51,962 nt of DNA from Candidatus Zixiibacteriota bacterium (GTDB lineage: Bacteria; Zixibacteria; MSB-5A5; GN15; JAAZOE01): positions 1 through 51,962 of the forward strand of contig JAZGGI010000044.1 in the NCBI GenBank assembly GCA_036480375.1, given 5' to 3'. Below the pieces are notes generated by a model, which did not search any database, was not told the origin of the DNA, and worked only from the letters and a program-made list of their open reading frames with translations. Positions 18,358-28,114 of the stretch are shown here, piece by piece (positions within the stretch are counted from its first letter, which is position 1; each line of letters starts with the position of its first letter). A program made the position numbers and the translations under genes.

Positions 18358-19251
18358 ATGATTAGATCATCGGATGAAATAATTGACGCTGCTCGAAAAA
18401 TAAGCGGCAAGCGCGGCAGATTTCGAATAGCCGTGGCGGTGGCAAACGATTCTGATGTTTTGGGGGCTATAAAATCAGCTTACGATGATGGAATATGTGA
18501 TGCCTTATTATTTGGCGATAGAGGCAAAATAGAGGAAGTAGCCCAAAGGGATCAAATCGATATCGGGAAATTCAGGATATTTGACCAGCCGGATGATAGC
18601 AAGGCGGTTAAAGGCGCGGTCGGAACAGCAGCGAGAGGCGAAGCCGATGTGACGATGAAAGGTTTTGTCTCAACCTCGACGCTACTAAAAGGCGTTCTCG
18701 ATAAGAAGTTTAATTTGCGAATCAGCCGGACGCTATCTCATATAGCGGTTCTGACAATACCGGGACGGGATAAACTTCTTCTGGCAAGTGATGGTGGAAT
18801 GACGGTCAAGCCGACTATTGAGCAGCGATTTGATATATTTAAAAATGCCCTTGCTGTTGCCGAGGCATTAAGAATAAAGCCATTTCGAACGGCGATATTG
18901 GTTGGAAACAAAGATACCACGAATAATCATCTGGTATATGAATCTCAGGAATTGCTTAAGCTAATCCAAAAAGAAAATCTTTCCGATTATGTACTGCCGG
19001 AACCGATGAATCTGGCCGATGCTCTAACATCCGAAGTCGATGCCGTTATCTACGGAAGTATTGAAGAATGCAACTTGGCAACTAAGAGTATGATTATCTT
19101 TGGTAAAGCGATTTTTACGGGAGTAATAATCGGGTCAAAGATACCGGTATCGGTAGTATCCCGAACCGACCCGATAATCGGTAAGAAAGCGTCAATCGCG
19201 CTGGCCTGTTTGGTCTCCGATTATTATCGCCGCATGGACGAGGGGAAATAA
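18358..19251 (+). CDS. ptb: Phosphate butyryltransferase-like protein, copy 1 (N-terminal motifs kept)
   Basis: The 297-residue protein belongs to the phosphate acetyl/butyryltransferase family, which exchanges CoA and phosphate on acyl groups. Residues 1-160 align well with clostridial Ptb from memory, including ADVTMKGFVSTSTLLKGVLD, RTLSHIAVL and the DGGMTVKP region. The C-terminal SRTD block near residue 275 is also kept. The usual VDGPLALD motif and the following SEVAGKADI segment are absent; the region reads MNLADALTSEVDAVIYG instead. The adjacent second copy has the opposite pattern. It lies 28 bp after buk and 2 bp before copy 2. Confidence 0.85.
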   Translation: MIRSSDEIIDAARKISGKRGRFRIAVAVANDSDVLGAIKSAYDDGICDALLFGDRGKIEEVAQRDQIDIGKFRIFDQPDDSKAVKGAVGTAARGEADVTMKGFVSTSTLLKGVLDKKFNLRISRTLSHIAVLTIPGRDKLLLASDGGMTVKPTIEQRFDIFKNALAVAEALRIKPFRTAILVGNKDTTNNHLVYESQELLKLIQKENLSDYVLPEPMNLADALTSEVDAVIYGSIEECNLATKSMIIFGKAIFTGVIIGSKIPVSVVSRTDPIIGKKASIALACLVSDYYRRMDEGK

Positions 19252-19253
19252 AA

Positions 19254-20156
19254 ATGGCGATAATAAAAAGTTTTGATGAGCTTAATCGGCAGGTAATTGA
19301 ATTAGCCAAAAAACAAACATGCCCAGGATCTGCCATTATTATTTCAGACGATGATCATAATCTTAAATCAATTCAACAACTGACTGAAGATAGGGTTTTA
19401 CGGTCGCTGTTTATAGGGGCGGGTGACTCGGCAGATGATAACAATTCGTTTATTAAGGCAGCCGATATAATTAACGCTTTGAGTCGCACCCTTGGTATGG
19501 CTAATGATAAACAGATTGATTTGATCGTTCTGGATGAGAATTATCTAACTGATTTTTTGAAAATGGCTCAAAATAAATCGAGTGGATTTATAACATCTGA
19601 TAGAATTTTGAGTCATGCGGCCGTTTTTGAGCATGAAGTCTATCATAAGACGTTTATGCTTTGCGACGCGTTTGTTAATTCCCATCCCGATTTGATTGAT
19701 AAAGTGAAAATTATTAAGAATGCAGTTGGTTTATCAAAAATTCTCGGAGTGGAATTACCCAAAGCAGCAATATTAGCCGCGGTTGAAAAAGTACATCAGG
19801 GAATGGCGGTGACTATTGAGGCCGAAAGGCTAAAGAGTATGAATATCGAAGGAGAAATTGACGGATGCTTAATCGATGGCCCCTTATCGATGGATTGCGC
19901 AATGATAAAAAAGGTTGCCGAGGATAAAGGCGTCGCTTCAGAAGTCGCGGGGGATCCGGATATTTTAATCGCGCCGGATATTAACGTTGCCAATGCTATT
20001 TATCATGCAATAACTAAAATTGGTCAGGCCAAAATGGGCAGTCTTATAATTGGTGGTTCGGTTCCGGTGGCTTTGCTACACTCAAATAATATAAAGGAAA
20101 ATGCGATTAATTCGTTGATGCTGGGAAGTTATTATTCTTTGATCTCTAACAATTAA
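19254..20156 (+). CDS. Phosphate butyryltransferase-like protein, copy 2 (C-terminal motifs kept)
   Basis: The 300-residue paralogue of the preceding gene keeps the Ptb motifs LSHAAVFE, LIDGPLSMDCAM and ASEVAGDPDILIAPDI. The N-terminal MKGLVST motif has decayed to an unrelated sequence around VLDENYLTDFL. The C-terminal SRAD catalytic block of active enzymes is replaced by HSNN. Alone it would probably be inactive. Its tight linkage (2 bp) and complementary losses with copy 1 suggest two subunits of one enzyme, or a regulatory partner. It converges with the rhomboid gene, with 2 bp between stops. Confidence 0.8.
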   Translation: MAIIKSFDELNRQVIELAKKQTCPGSAIIISDDDHNLKSIQQLTEDRVLRSLFIGAGDSADDNNSFIKAADIINALSRTLGMANDKQIDLIVLDENYLTDFLKMAQNKSSGFITSDRILSHAAVFEHEVYHKTFMLCDAFVNSHPDLIDKVKIIKNAVGLSKILGVELPKAAILAAVEKVHQGMAVTIEAERLKSMNIEGEIDGCLIDGPLSMDCAMIKKVAEDKGVASEVAGDPDILIAPDINVANAIYHAITKIGQAKMGSLIIGGSVPVALLHSNNIKENAINSLMLGSYYSLISNN

Positions 20157-20158
20157 TG

Positions 20159-20878
20159 CTAACGGTTATAATAATCGGAATCCCGGGTGGCGATATTATT
20201 TGAGGCAGACCGCCTTTTATGTTTCAAACGAATAAAAACCCATCCGAATAAAAATCCTCCAACGTGAGCAAACCACGCCACGCCGCCGCTTTGCGATGCT
20301 CCCAATGATGATAGACCCATTAACAGTTGAATTACAAACCAGTAACCGAGGATAAAAACGGCGGGAAGCCAGAGGATTCTGATAAAAAATAATATCCAGA
20401 TGAAGGTGAGTACTTTAGCGCGCGGCCAGACGACCATATAGGCACCCAGGATGCCGGCTATGGCTCCGGAGGCGCCTACTAAGGGAACAGTCCCGCTCGG
20501 ATTGAATAAAGTGAATAATAACACGGCGGCGAGCCCGGAGATAAAATAGAATCCGAGGAATTTGAAATGCCCCAGGTAGTCTTCGACATTATTACCGAAA
20601 ATCCAGAGATAGAGCATGTTGCCGCCCAGGTGCATCAGGTCGCCGTGCAGGAACATCGAAGTAAAAGGCGATATCCAAACCGGGAAGGGAACGTCAGGAG
20701 TCATGTCCGAAAAACTTGTCAATTCGACAGGGATGAGACCGAATTGAAATATAAACATCTGTTCGAGACGGGGCGAGAGGGTCATTTGATATATATAGAC
20801 AAGGCAATTCACGACGATTAGTATTATCGTAAGAATCGGAAACCGACCAGTCGGATTATTATCTTTTAGGGGCAGCAT
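20159..20878 (-). CDS. Rhomboid family intramembrane serine protease
   Basis: The 239-residue inner-membrane protein has six hydrophobic segments. The catalytic dyad is seen as Ser137 in LVGASGAIAG and His205 in FAHVGGFLFGW. The HLGGNMLYLWIFG block around residues 83-95 is the family's L1/helix 2 signature. Rhomboids cut substrates within or beside the membrane. A basic cytoplasmic tail follows the last helix. Substrate not predictable. Confidence 0.95.
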   Translation of the reverse strand: MLPLKDNNPTGRFPILTIILIVVNCLVYIYQMTLSPRLEQMFIFQFGLIPVELTSFSDMTPDVPFPVWISPFTSMFLHGDLMHLGGNMLYLWIFGNNVEDYLGHFKFLGFYFISGLAAVLLFTLFNPSGTVPLVGASGAIAGILGAYMVVWPRAKVLTFIWILFFIRILWLPAVFILGYWFVIQLLMGLSSLGASQSGGVAWFAHVGGFLFGWVFIRLKHKRRSASNNIATRDSDYYNR

Positions 20879-20933
20879 AATCTCATATCCCTCAACTGTC
20901 GGTAATTATACTCCCGGAGATCGGTTAAGGATA

Positions 20934-20964
20934 CAAAAAAAAACCCCGATAAATCGGGGCTTTT
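20934..20964 (-). terminator. Rho-independent terminator for the PpiD-like gene
   Basis: CCCCGA (20944-20949), loop TAAA, TCGGGG (20954-20959) form a stem. On the minus strand this is followed by a run of nine or more T residues, 17 bp after the stop codon of the PpiD-like gene. The plus-strand side also has four T, but no gene ends there. Confidence 0.88.
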
Positions 20965-20980
20965 GAGAAAAAACAAAAAT

Positions 20981-22789
20981 TCATCGGGTCGTAAAAAACT
21001 CATCAATATAGTTTTCAATTTTGGCCGAGGAAAGCATATCGATATACCATGAATTTAGCGTTTCGTTCATTCTCGTCTGCAGCAGATTTTGTTCGAGCGA
21101 ATCGCGAACGACGCCATATTTATCAAGCTCCGCGCTTTGTCTTTCGAGAAGTTTGACTATAGCGCAGCCGCGATCATATTTTACCGGCTTTGATAGATCA
21201 CCCGGATTCTGGAGACGGAACATGGTTCCGATGACTATCAGTTCGCGGCCGATATTTTTGATAAAACCATCCCGGGAAATAAGGTCGGTAGAGATAATCT
21301 CTAATCCCGCGTCCTGAGTGGCTTTATTGAATTCGGCACCGTCCTGAATGGCTTGATAGACTTTATTAATTTCACTTTCGCAGATTTGAAGAGCGAGATG
21401 GTTTTTGAGATCGCCTTGTACTTCGCTTTTCACTTCCTCAAACGATGCCACCCCCGCATTCCGTTTTTCAGCGACTCGGGTGACGATTACAGAGGCGTCG
21501 TTTTCAAAAATCGGTGAAATAGTACCGATCTCATTCTTAAATGCGAAGTTATTATAGCGGCGGTCGTACCCGAATTGGGCCAGAGGTCTATTTAAGGTCA
21601 TCAAACCGGTGTTTTGTATTTCAAGTTCAAATTGCCCGGTGGCGGTTTCAAAACCGTTGGATTCGGCAATTTCGAGAAAACCCTGGGCATTTTCGAAGGC
21701 TCGGTCGAGAGTTTCGGATGAAGCCTTTACTTTGAGAAGAATATGGCTGGCTTTGATTTCATCCTCGCCATTGTCGTTTTTGCGCTTTTCATCAACTTTG
21801 ATTATATGCCATCCGAATTGAGTTCTGACAGGTTCGGAAATTTCTCCAACTTCCATCGCGAAGGCGGCATCATTGAATTCCTGAACCATTTTGCCCGGTC
21901 CAAACCAGCCCAAATCACCGCCGTTCGGGCCTGTGGGGCCTTCAGAGTAGGCTATAGCTAATTCCGCGAAATCTTCTCCGTCGTCAAGTTGTGCTTTTAT
22001 CTGCTCGGCGTCAAACTTAATCAAATCCCAATCGCCTTCAGTCGGCTCCTTGGAAAAAGAAACGAAATCCAGAGACGCCCGTTCCTCAACCTCATACTCA
22101 TCCAGATGAGTCTGGTAATAATTCTGAATTTCTTCTTCGGTCATCTCGGGACCGGGATTGACATATTTGGAAATTCCGACTGAGATAATATCAGCTTTGG
22201 CTTTCTCATTATTATTGAGGTAATATTCCCTGATATCATTTTCACCAACGCGAACGGTTGAAGCAATCTGGTTTTGTAGCTTCATCCGCCGTAACTCCGG
22301 GCGATAATAACGTTCAACTTGTATCCATAACTGACTGGCCTGGGGATTGGCCAGGGCGGCTAGGTATAACTGGTAATCGAACTGGCCCTCCGAGTTCATG
22401 AATGAAGGATCTTGCTGAAATTCCTGAGGAGGGGAATATTTTAAAAATTGATAAAGTTCTGCATCGGTAACAGAAATATTGCGCTTATCCATTTCGCGGG
22501 TCATTAAAAAATCGGCAACCAGATTATCCCAGGCTTCGCGGCGAATTCTATTCAGAGTAGCAATGTCCATTTCTGCGTCGGAGTTACCCTGTTCCTGCTG
22601 ACGAAGTCTATCAAGATAAACTCGGTAATACTGAAAATCTATATCTTCGCCGTCAATTACTCCGATAATGTTTTGCTGGGTTTTACTCCGGGTAATATCC
22701 ATACCCCAGGCAAAGATAATCGTCCCTACAAAAGCAACAACTACAATCCAGATAACGACTTTTGTCATCTTGCGAAATTTACTAAGCAT
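20981..22789 (-). CDS. ppiD: PpiD/SurA-like peptidyl-prolyl isomerase, inner-membrane anchored
   Basis: The 602-residue protein has a single N-terminal transmembrane helix (about residues 11-29), then a SurA_N/PpiD-type chaperone region (to about 215) with Q-rich helices. A parvulin domain follows (about 225-340) with YSEGPTGPNGGDLGWFGPG and FGWHIIKV. A second KASHILLKV block shows a partial repeat of parvulin signature, and a C-terminal chaperone domain ends the protein. It assists folding of exported and outer-membrane proteins in the periplasm. Layout and length match PpiD (623 residues in E. coli). An AAGGAG site lies ten bases before the ATG. Confidence 0.92.
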   Translation of the reverse strand: MLSKFRKMTKVVIWIVVVAFVGTIIFAWGMDITRSKTQQNIIGVIDGEDIDFQYYRVYLDRLRQQEQGNSDAEMDIATLNRIRREAWDNLVADFLMTREMDKRNISVTDAELYQFLKYSPPQEFQQDPSFMNSEGQFDYQLYLAALANPQASQLWIQVERYYRPELRRMKLQNQIASTVRVGENDIREYYLNNNEKAKADIISVGISKYVNPGPEMTEEEIQNYYQTHLDEYEVEERASLDFVSFSKEPTEGDWDLIKFDAEQIKAQLDDGEDFAELAIAYSEGPTGPNGGDLGWFGPGKMVQEFNDAAFAMEVGEISEPVRTQFGWHIIKVDEKRKNDNGEDEIKASHILLKVKASSETLDRAFENAQGFLEIAESNGFETATGQFELEIQNTGLMTLNRPLAQFGYDRRYNNFAFKNEIGTISPIFENDASVIVTRVAEKRNAGVASFEEVKSEVQGDLKNHLALQICESEINKVYQAIQDGAEFNKATQDAGLEIISTDLISRDGFIKNIGRELIVIGTMFRLQNPGDLSKPVKYDRGCAIVKLLERQSAELDKYGVVRDSLEQNLLQTRMNETLNSWYIDMLSSAKIENYIDEFFTTR

Positions 22790-22988
22790 CTTCGAATTAC
22801 TCCTTCAAGAATTCCCATTACCGCAATCGCTTTACATTTCAATCGGTCATTTTTTCCCCGACCGGTGAAAATTAGCTAAACAATATAGCCAATTCATTTG
22901 GCATGGCAAGCCATTTTTTCAAAACGATTGGAATCGTCTCACGTAAAAAAATAATTGCCCTGAGGTAATTAAATATTAACTTGCCCCA

Positions 22989-25250
22989 ATGCATTATCTT
23001 AGAAATATATCGGTCGTTATGCTTTTTCTATTCAGCCCGTGTTTCGGACAGGAATCAGAATTTAATGATAGCTATTATTGGCCATTGAAACTTCAAAAGC
23101 AGTTCTCTTCCGGATTCGGAGATACTCGGCCGGGTAGATTTCATATGGGCGTTGACCTGAGAACCGGAGGAAAAGAAGGCGCCCGTGTTCATGCTCCGGA
23201 AGATGGATATGTCTTTCGGATAAAAACATCTTATAACGGTTACGGTAAAGGTCTCTATCTAAAAGGGAATTCGGGACGAATTTACGTTTTCGGGCATTTG
23301 CAAAAGTTCAACTGGGATATCGGAACTTATCTTCAGAAAAGGCAGATAGAATCGGAAAGATATTATCAGGACATATCTCCGGAGCCCGACGAGTTGCCGG
23401 TAAAAAGGGGCGATTTTATTGCCCGGTCCGGACAAACGGGAGCGGGGGCGCCTCATCTGCATTTTGAAATTCGCGATGAAAATCAAAGTCCTTTAAATCC
23501 CTTATATTTCAATGTTGGCATAAATGATAAATCAGCGCCCGATTTCGAGGCGATCTGGATAACCTATCTGGATGATTTTTCATTATTTGAAGATGGCTCC
23601 CGCGAGAAGAAAATCATTCCGAAAAGATCTGGCCAAAACAGCGATTTTTTGGGCGATACAATTGTGGTCGGTGGACGATTTGGAGTCAAAGCAGCGGTCT
23701 CGGATATTATTACGCACGGCTCGTTTACTCTTGGGGCTTCAAAATTGACGTTATACGTAGACGGAGAGAAATATTATTCAATCGATTACCGACGCATTCC
23801 TTATGAAGAAAATTTATATAGCCTGCTCGATAAAGACGACGATGAGCGAAAAAAGGAAAATTACAAACGAGTTTATAATCTCTATCGTCGAATTGGAAAT
23901 AATTTTTCAGGATGCGCGACGCCTGCTAACGGCGATGGGACAATAGAATTTTCATCGGATGGGTTTCATGATATTCGCATTGAGGCTTACGATTCATTCG
24001 GCAATCGACGATCTCTCAGTTTTGTCATTTATTATTTAGTCAATTCGGAGATTTTGGAGCCATTTAATCGGGCAACAGTTGAAGATACATTGATAGAATT
24101 GAAATACGCTCAGGGAATCGATTCATCCTATTATGATTCAGTGTTGATTACTCATCCCGATAGCGGCTCATTGCCGGTCAGGGTTTTTCCGGCAATTGAG
24201 AATACAAATCATAGTCTGCGTTTGAAGGCTGATTTTTCGCAATGGCCTCATTATCAGATTCGTTTTGAGAAAAATGGTATTTTGTTTCCGGCCTATAATA
24301 TTTCGACCAATAATATCCGACCAGCCGGACAAAAAGCGGTTGATTCGATTACGGTTGAGTTAATCGATGACGGACTACTGCTGAATGCATACACCGCCTA
24401 TCCGTCTATCAACTGGCTGCTGGCGGAAATTGTAACTGATGCCGGCAGGGAAAGATTGTCGTACCGCAAATATGACACCACAAAGTTTTCTTTGTTTTTC
24501 AAACCGAGTGACGATATTACTAAAATTAAATCAATCATTACACGGGGACCGATTGGATTCTTGCCGGATAGCCTGAATGATACGATTCATCATGTTAAGG
24601 CTGGCGCAGAGATCGATATTTCACTCAAGGAAGGCATCAATCTACATTTTGAATCCGATGATCTTTTTGCCGATCTGCTTCTAAGGATTAAAGATACTGT
24701 TACGGCCGCTCCGGAAACCGGGTATTATATTGGGACTCCGTTTGAGATTTTTCCCGCGGTTATGTCCTTTGCTGATTGGGCAGATTTGAAAAGCGCTATT
24801 GGTGAGTCGCCTAATATTGATAAGATCGGCTTATATGTTTATCATGATGAAAAAGGATGGCTCTGGGCGGGCGGAGAATATGATAAAACATCCGGTATTC
24901 TTAGTTCTGATTTAGGCGGGGCCGGGCTGGTAGCGCTCATTGCCGATACGACCGCGCCCAAAATAAAATCATTGAATATTGAGGAAAACGGCCGTGTTAA
25001 GATAAGTCATCCGGAAATCAGATTTATTGTCGATGATGAATTATCGAAGATTGAGAATGATTTGAATTTTGACGTAACGATTGACGATAGGTGGATTTCT
25101 CCGGAATTTGATCCCGAACGGCAAACATTTAAGTCCAAACCTCATTGGCGGCTCACTCCCGGAAAGCATATCCTCAAGATTGAAATTACGGATCGGTGCG
25201 GGAATAAAACCGTGTTGGTCAGGAACTTTCGCGTTCAATCCGCGGGTTAA
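22989..25250 (+). CDS. Secreted M23-family metallopeptidase with Ig-like C-terminal region
   Basis: The 753-residue protein has a short signal peptide (residues 1-21). The LytM/M23 domain carries its zinc ligands His52 and Asp56 (RFHMGVD) and the HLHFE motif with His156 and His158. This family cuts peptidoglycan cross-links or acts as a non-enzymatic activator; all ligands are kept, so activity is plausible. The long remainder (about 170-750) is beta-rich and looks like stacked Ig-like domains, ending in HILKIEITDRCGNKTVLVRNFRV, typical of such modules. It heads the envelope operon, 6 bp before the next gene. The start has no clear ribosome site. Confidence 0.9.
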   Translation: MHYLRNISVVMLFLFSPCFGQESEFNDSYYWPLKLQKQFSSGFGDTRPGRFHMGVDLRTGGKEGARVHAPEDGYVFRIKTSYNGYGKGLYLKGNSGRIYVFGHLQKFNWDIGTYLQKRQIESERYYQDISPEPDELPVKRGDFIARSGQTGAGAPHLHFEIRDENQSPLNPLYFNVGINDKSAPDFEAIWITYLDDFSLFEDGSREKKIIPKRSGQNSDFLGDTIVVGGRFGVKAAVSDIITHGSFTLGASKLTLYVDGEKYYSIDYRRIPYEENLYSLLDKDDDERKKENYKRVYNLYRRIGNNFSGCATPANGDGTIEFSSDGFHDIRIEAYDSFGNRRSLSFVIYYLVNSEILEPFNRATVEDTLIELKYAQGIDSSYYDSVLITHPDSGSLPVRVFPAIENTNHSLRLKADFSQWPHYQIRFEKNGILFPAYNISTNNIRPAGQKAVDSITVELIDDGLLLNAYTAYPSINWLLAEIVTDAGRERLSYRKYDTTKFSLFFKPSDDITKIKSIITRGPIGFLPDSLNDTIHHVKAGAEIDISLKEGINLHFESDDLFADLLLRIKDTVTAAPETGYYIGTPFEIFPAVMSFADWADLKSAIGESPNIDKIGLYVYHDEKGWLWAGGEYDKTSGILSSDLGGAGLVALIADTTAPKIKSLNIEENGRVKISHPEIRFIVDDELSKIENDLNFDVTIDDRWISPEFDPERQTFKSKPHWRLTPGKHILKIEITDRCGNKTVLVRNFRVQSAG

Positions 25251-25256
25251 TGGGAC

Positions 25257-26177
25257 ATGAAATCCTTTTTAATTGTATTGGCGGTGTTGCTATGCTGGAA
25301 CAGCCCGGTTCTCTCCCAGGTTACAATTCGAGCTGAAATTTCTTATGATTCAATAATTGCTGATACCGCAATTAAATCAACCGCAATCAATTTCAAGAAT
25401 TTGGCCGGGTCTTCAACTGATGATTCCCTGACGATATATTTGGTGAATTCGGATAAAATGTTTGACAGCCTGGCCGGGGGAGCGATACCGGATTGGGGAG
25501 CGGGCGTCGCGATAGCGCATCGCAAAATAATCGTTATAAAATCTCCGTCGTATTTTCCGGGCGAAAAATCATTGTATGAATTAACAGTACATGAATATGC
25601 GCACATTTTACTTTCCCGTCGGATTAGATATCGACCGGTGCCGCGCTGGTTCAACGAGGGGATGGCGATGTATCTATCAACTGAATGGGGGTGGAGAGAT
25701 AATCTCGCGATGAACTGGGCTTCAGTCATGGGTCGGACAATTCCTCTTCGCGAGATTGAGAAATTGAATCGATTTGGGCCGAGTAAAGCGGAGTCGGGGT
25801 ACGCCGAATCTTATTTGGCTTTTAAGTATTTTTTGGATACCTACGGCAAGTCGGGTTTGATTATATTTGTTGAAAGTATAAAATCGGGCCGGTCTTTTGA
25901 TAGAGCTTTTATCGCCGCGACCGGCGCGGATTATTTTAGTTTTGAGAAAGAATTTTCGGAATTTCTGGCAGCGAGGTATAATTTGATATCGTTGATATTT
26001 AACAGCAATCTGTTATGGCTGATTTTGGCGGCGGTTATCGTGATCGGATTTATTATCAGCCGGATTAAGCGCAAATCGAGAATGGAAAAGCTGGAAGAAT
26101 ACGGCCGCCTCCATTCATCTGATTTCGATTATGGGGATGAGGCCGAAAAACCGCATGAAGATAACCCATGGGATTGA
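25257..26177 (+). CDS. Membrane-anchored MA-clan metallopeptidase (gluzincin-like)
   Basis: The 306-residue product has a signal peptide (residues 1-20) and a zinc-protease motif HEYAHILL near residue 118. NEGMAMYLS about 22 residues later gives the glutamate third ligand of gluzincins (PF13485-type Peptidase_MA). A transmembrane helix near residues 245-265 is followed by a basic stretch and an acidic tail facing the cytoplasm, so the protease domain is periplasmic. It is within a tightly packed envelope operon: 6 bp after the M23 gene and overlapping the acyltransferase start by 23 bp. Confidence 0.88.
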   Translation: MKSFLIVLAVLLCWNSPVLSQVTIRAEISYDSIIADTAIKSTAINFKNLAGSSTDDSLTIYLVNSDKMFDSLAGGAIPDWGAGVAIAHRKIIVIKSPSYFPGEKSLYELTVHEYAHILLSRRIRYRPVPRWFNEGMAMYLSTEWGWRDNLAMNWASVMGRTIPLREIEKLNRFGPSKAESGYAESYLAFKYFLDTYGKSGLIIFVESIKSGRSFDRAFIAATGADYFSFEKEFSEFLAARYNLISLIFNSNLLWLILAAVIVIGFIISRIKRKSRMEKLEEYGRLHSSDFDYGDEAEKPHEDNPWD

Positions 26178-27075
26178 ATATGTTTTAGTTCGGATTCTGT
26201 CGTTTTTGTTTCAGAAATTACCTCGAAAAACGGCTTTGAATCTGGGATATCGCATCGGGCGCGCTATAGACAATCTATGGCTGAGCCGGCATAAGACGGT
26301 CATGTCCAATCTGGATATCGCTTTTGGGGAGACATTGACTGCAAGCGATAAAGAAGAGCTATCCAAAAAAATCTTTGGAAATATCGGAATAACAATGGCG
26401 GAAATCGCTCGCTTTCCGGTAACGGAAACTGATGAATTAAAGAAAATAGTTACATCTCAGGGCGAGGAAACATTTCAGGAAGCGATTGATTACGGCAAAG
26501 GTGCCCTTTTGGTCGGCAGCCATTTTGGCAATTATGAACTGATGGGTGCCTATATAAACGCGATGGGATTCCCCGTTGATTTTCTAATTCGAGGACAGCA
26601 TAATAAACTGGTTGATGATTACCTGGCGTCATTGAGACGTTCAATGGGAGTACGGGTGATTCATTCCGATAAGAGCGGCGGGATGAAGGAGATTATCCGG
26701 GCATTAAAGCAAAATCGGCAGGTTGCCATTATCTCTGACCAGCATGCCGGTTCCCAGGGGATTATTATTGAGTTCTTTGGCCGTCTTGTATCGGCCCCCC
26801 GCGCTCCGGCGACTCTTTCGGTTCGGACCGGGGCGCCGATTATCACCGGGCAGATATTACGAAATCCCGATAACGCTCACTCTTGCGAATTTGATAAACC
26901 GCTCTATCCGAATCTTGATGCTAACCGAGATGAGGAAATTTTACGGCTGACTAAAATCTATACCGGTCGCATCGAGGATGCTATCAGAAGACGACCGGAA
27001 TTATGGCTCTGGACACATCGGCGGTTTAAATATGTACCAAAGGAACAGGACACCGAGGGCAAACTTTTGGAATAA
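26155..27075 (+). CDS. Lipid A biosynthesis acyltransferase (LpxL/HtrB family)
   Basis: The 306-residue protein matches the LpxL/M family that adds secondary acyl chains to lipid A at the inner membrane. The catalytic HxxxxE motif is GSHFGNYE with His123 and Glu128. The DQHAGSQGIIIEFFG and RTGAPIITGQILR segments are also typical, and an N-terminal hydrophobic helix anchors it. ATG 26155 is preferred over the in-frame ATG 26131 because the latter lacks a ribosome site and the family normally starts just before this helix. Followed 19 bp later by a heptosyltransferase gene, it fits an LPS-building operon. Confidence 0.92.
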   Translation: MKITHGIEYVLVRILSFLFQKLPRKTALNLGYRIGRAIDNLWLSRHKTVMSNLDIAFGETLTASDKEELSKKIFGNIGITMAEIARFPVTETDELKKIVTSQGEETFQEAIDYGKGALLVGSHFGNYELMGAYINAMGFPVDFLIRGQHNKLVDDYLASLRRSMGVRVIHSDKSGGMKEIIRALKQNRQVAIISDQHAGSQGIIIEFFGRLVSAPRAPATLSVRTGAPIITGQILRNPDNAHSCEFDKPLYPNLDANRDEEILRLTKIYTGRIEDAIRRRPELWLWTHRRFKYVPKEQDTEGKLLE

Positions 27076-27094
27076 TTGATTTGAGAATAACCGG

Positions 27095-28114
27095 ATGAAA
27101 TTAATAATTCGAGCTCCCAATTGGGTCGGTGACGGCATCATGGCCTTGCCTGCCATTGATAACGCTCGCGACATGACCGGTGCGAGCCATATTGGCGTAA
27201 TGGCTCGTTCGACAACAGCTTCATTATATGAGAATCATCCTGATGTCAGTCGGGTGATCCGCATTGACGATAAGTCGTCACGTGTTTGGGGAGCAAAGCG
27301 GGCGGCGGCTTTAATTAAAGATGAAAAGTATGATATCGGTATAATCCTCCCGCCGTCATTTTCATCCGCTCTGATTTTTAAGTTAGGCAAAATTCGGGGG
27401 CGTATCGGGTTTGCCGGCGATATACGGTCGATGTTGCTTTCGCGAGCGATAAAGTCTCCCACCGAAAAAATGCATCGGATCGATGAGTATTTATATCTTC
27501 TCGAAAAAATGACCGGCAATAAAATGGCATGCCGTCCTCCGGTACTATATTTATCCCATGATGATATCACCGCGGGGGGAAAAATTCTGAAAAAACATTC
27601 ATTGTCGTATGATGATAAATTTATTGCGATTGCGCCCCAGGCGATCGCTCCCTCCCGCCGCTGGGGGGCGGATAATTATGGCCAACTGGCGAAACGGCTG
27701 GTGGCCGATTTCGATTGCCGGGTAGTATTGATTGGAACTTCAGGCAATTATGAGGCGGGGAAAAAAACTCGCTCTTATGACGAACGAAATATTATCAATT
27801 TATGCGGAGAAACATCGCTTTTGGCCGCCGCATCAATATTATCTTTCGCGAAAGTGTTTGTCGGCAATGATTCTGGTTTGGCGCATCTGGCCGGAGCCGT
27901 AAATTGTCCCATCGTTGTGTTATCCGGCGCCGACGATCCGGAAGAAACATCGCCTCGATGTGAGAAAAAATTTGTCGTTATAAAAGATGATTTGGATTGC
28001 ATCAGTTGCGTTCGCAATCAATGCCGCTTGAAAGGCGATGATTTTATGAAGTGCATGAATCTGATATTGGTCGATGAGGTATTTGATGCCGCCAAAAAGA
28101 TTATCTCGCGGTAA
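27095..28114 (+). CDS. waaF: Glycosyltransferase family 9 (LPS heptosyltransferase-like)
   Basis: The 339-residue GT-B enzyme begins with the WaaF signature RAPNWVGDGIMALPA. In the C-terminal half it has the GT9 nucleotide-sugar motif region (NDSGLAHLAGAVNCPIVVL). Family members transfer heptose from ADP-heptose to lipid A-Kdo. Closest resemblance is heptosyltransferase II; the actual sugar is not proven. Its 3' end overlaps the next gene by 29 bp, and the C-terminus has several cysteines (CISCVRNQCRLKGDDFMKC), a feature seen in many WaaF proteins. Confidence 0.9.
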   Translation: MKLIIRAPNWVGDGIMALPAIDNARDMTGASHIGVMARSTTASLYENHPDVSRVIRIDDKSSRVWGAKRAAALIKDEKYDIGIILPPSFSSALIFKLGKIRGRIGFAGDIRSMLLSRAIKSPTEKMHRIDEYLYLLEKMTGNKMACRPPVLYLSHDDITAGGKILKKHSLSYDDKFIAIAPQAIAPSRRWGADNYGQLAKRLVADFDCRVVLIGTSGNYEAGKKTRSYDERNIINLCGETSLLAAASILSFAKVFVGNDSGLAHLAGAVNCPIVVLSGADDPEETSPRCEKKFVVIKDDLDCISCVRNQCRLKGDDFMKCMNLILVDEVFDAAKKIISR

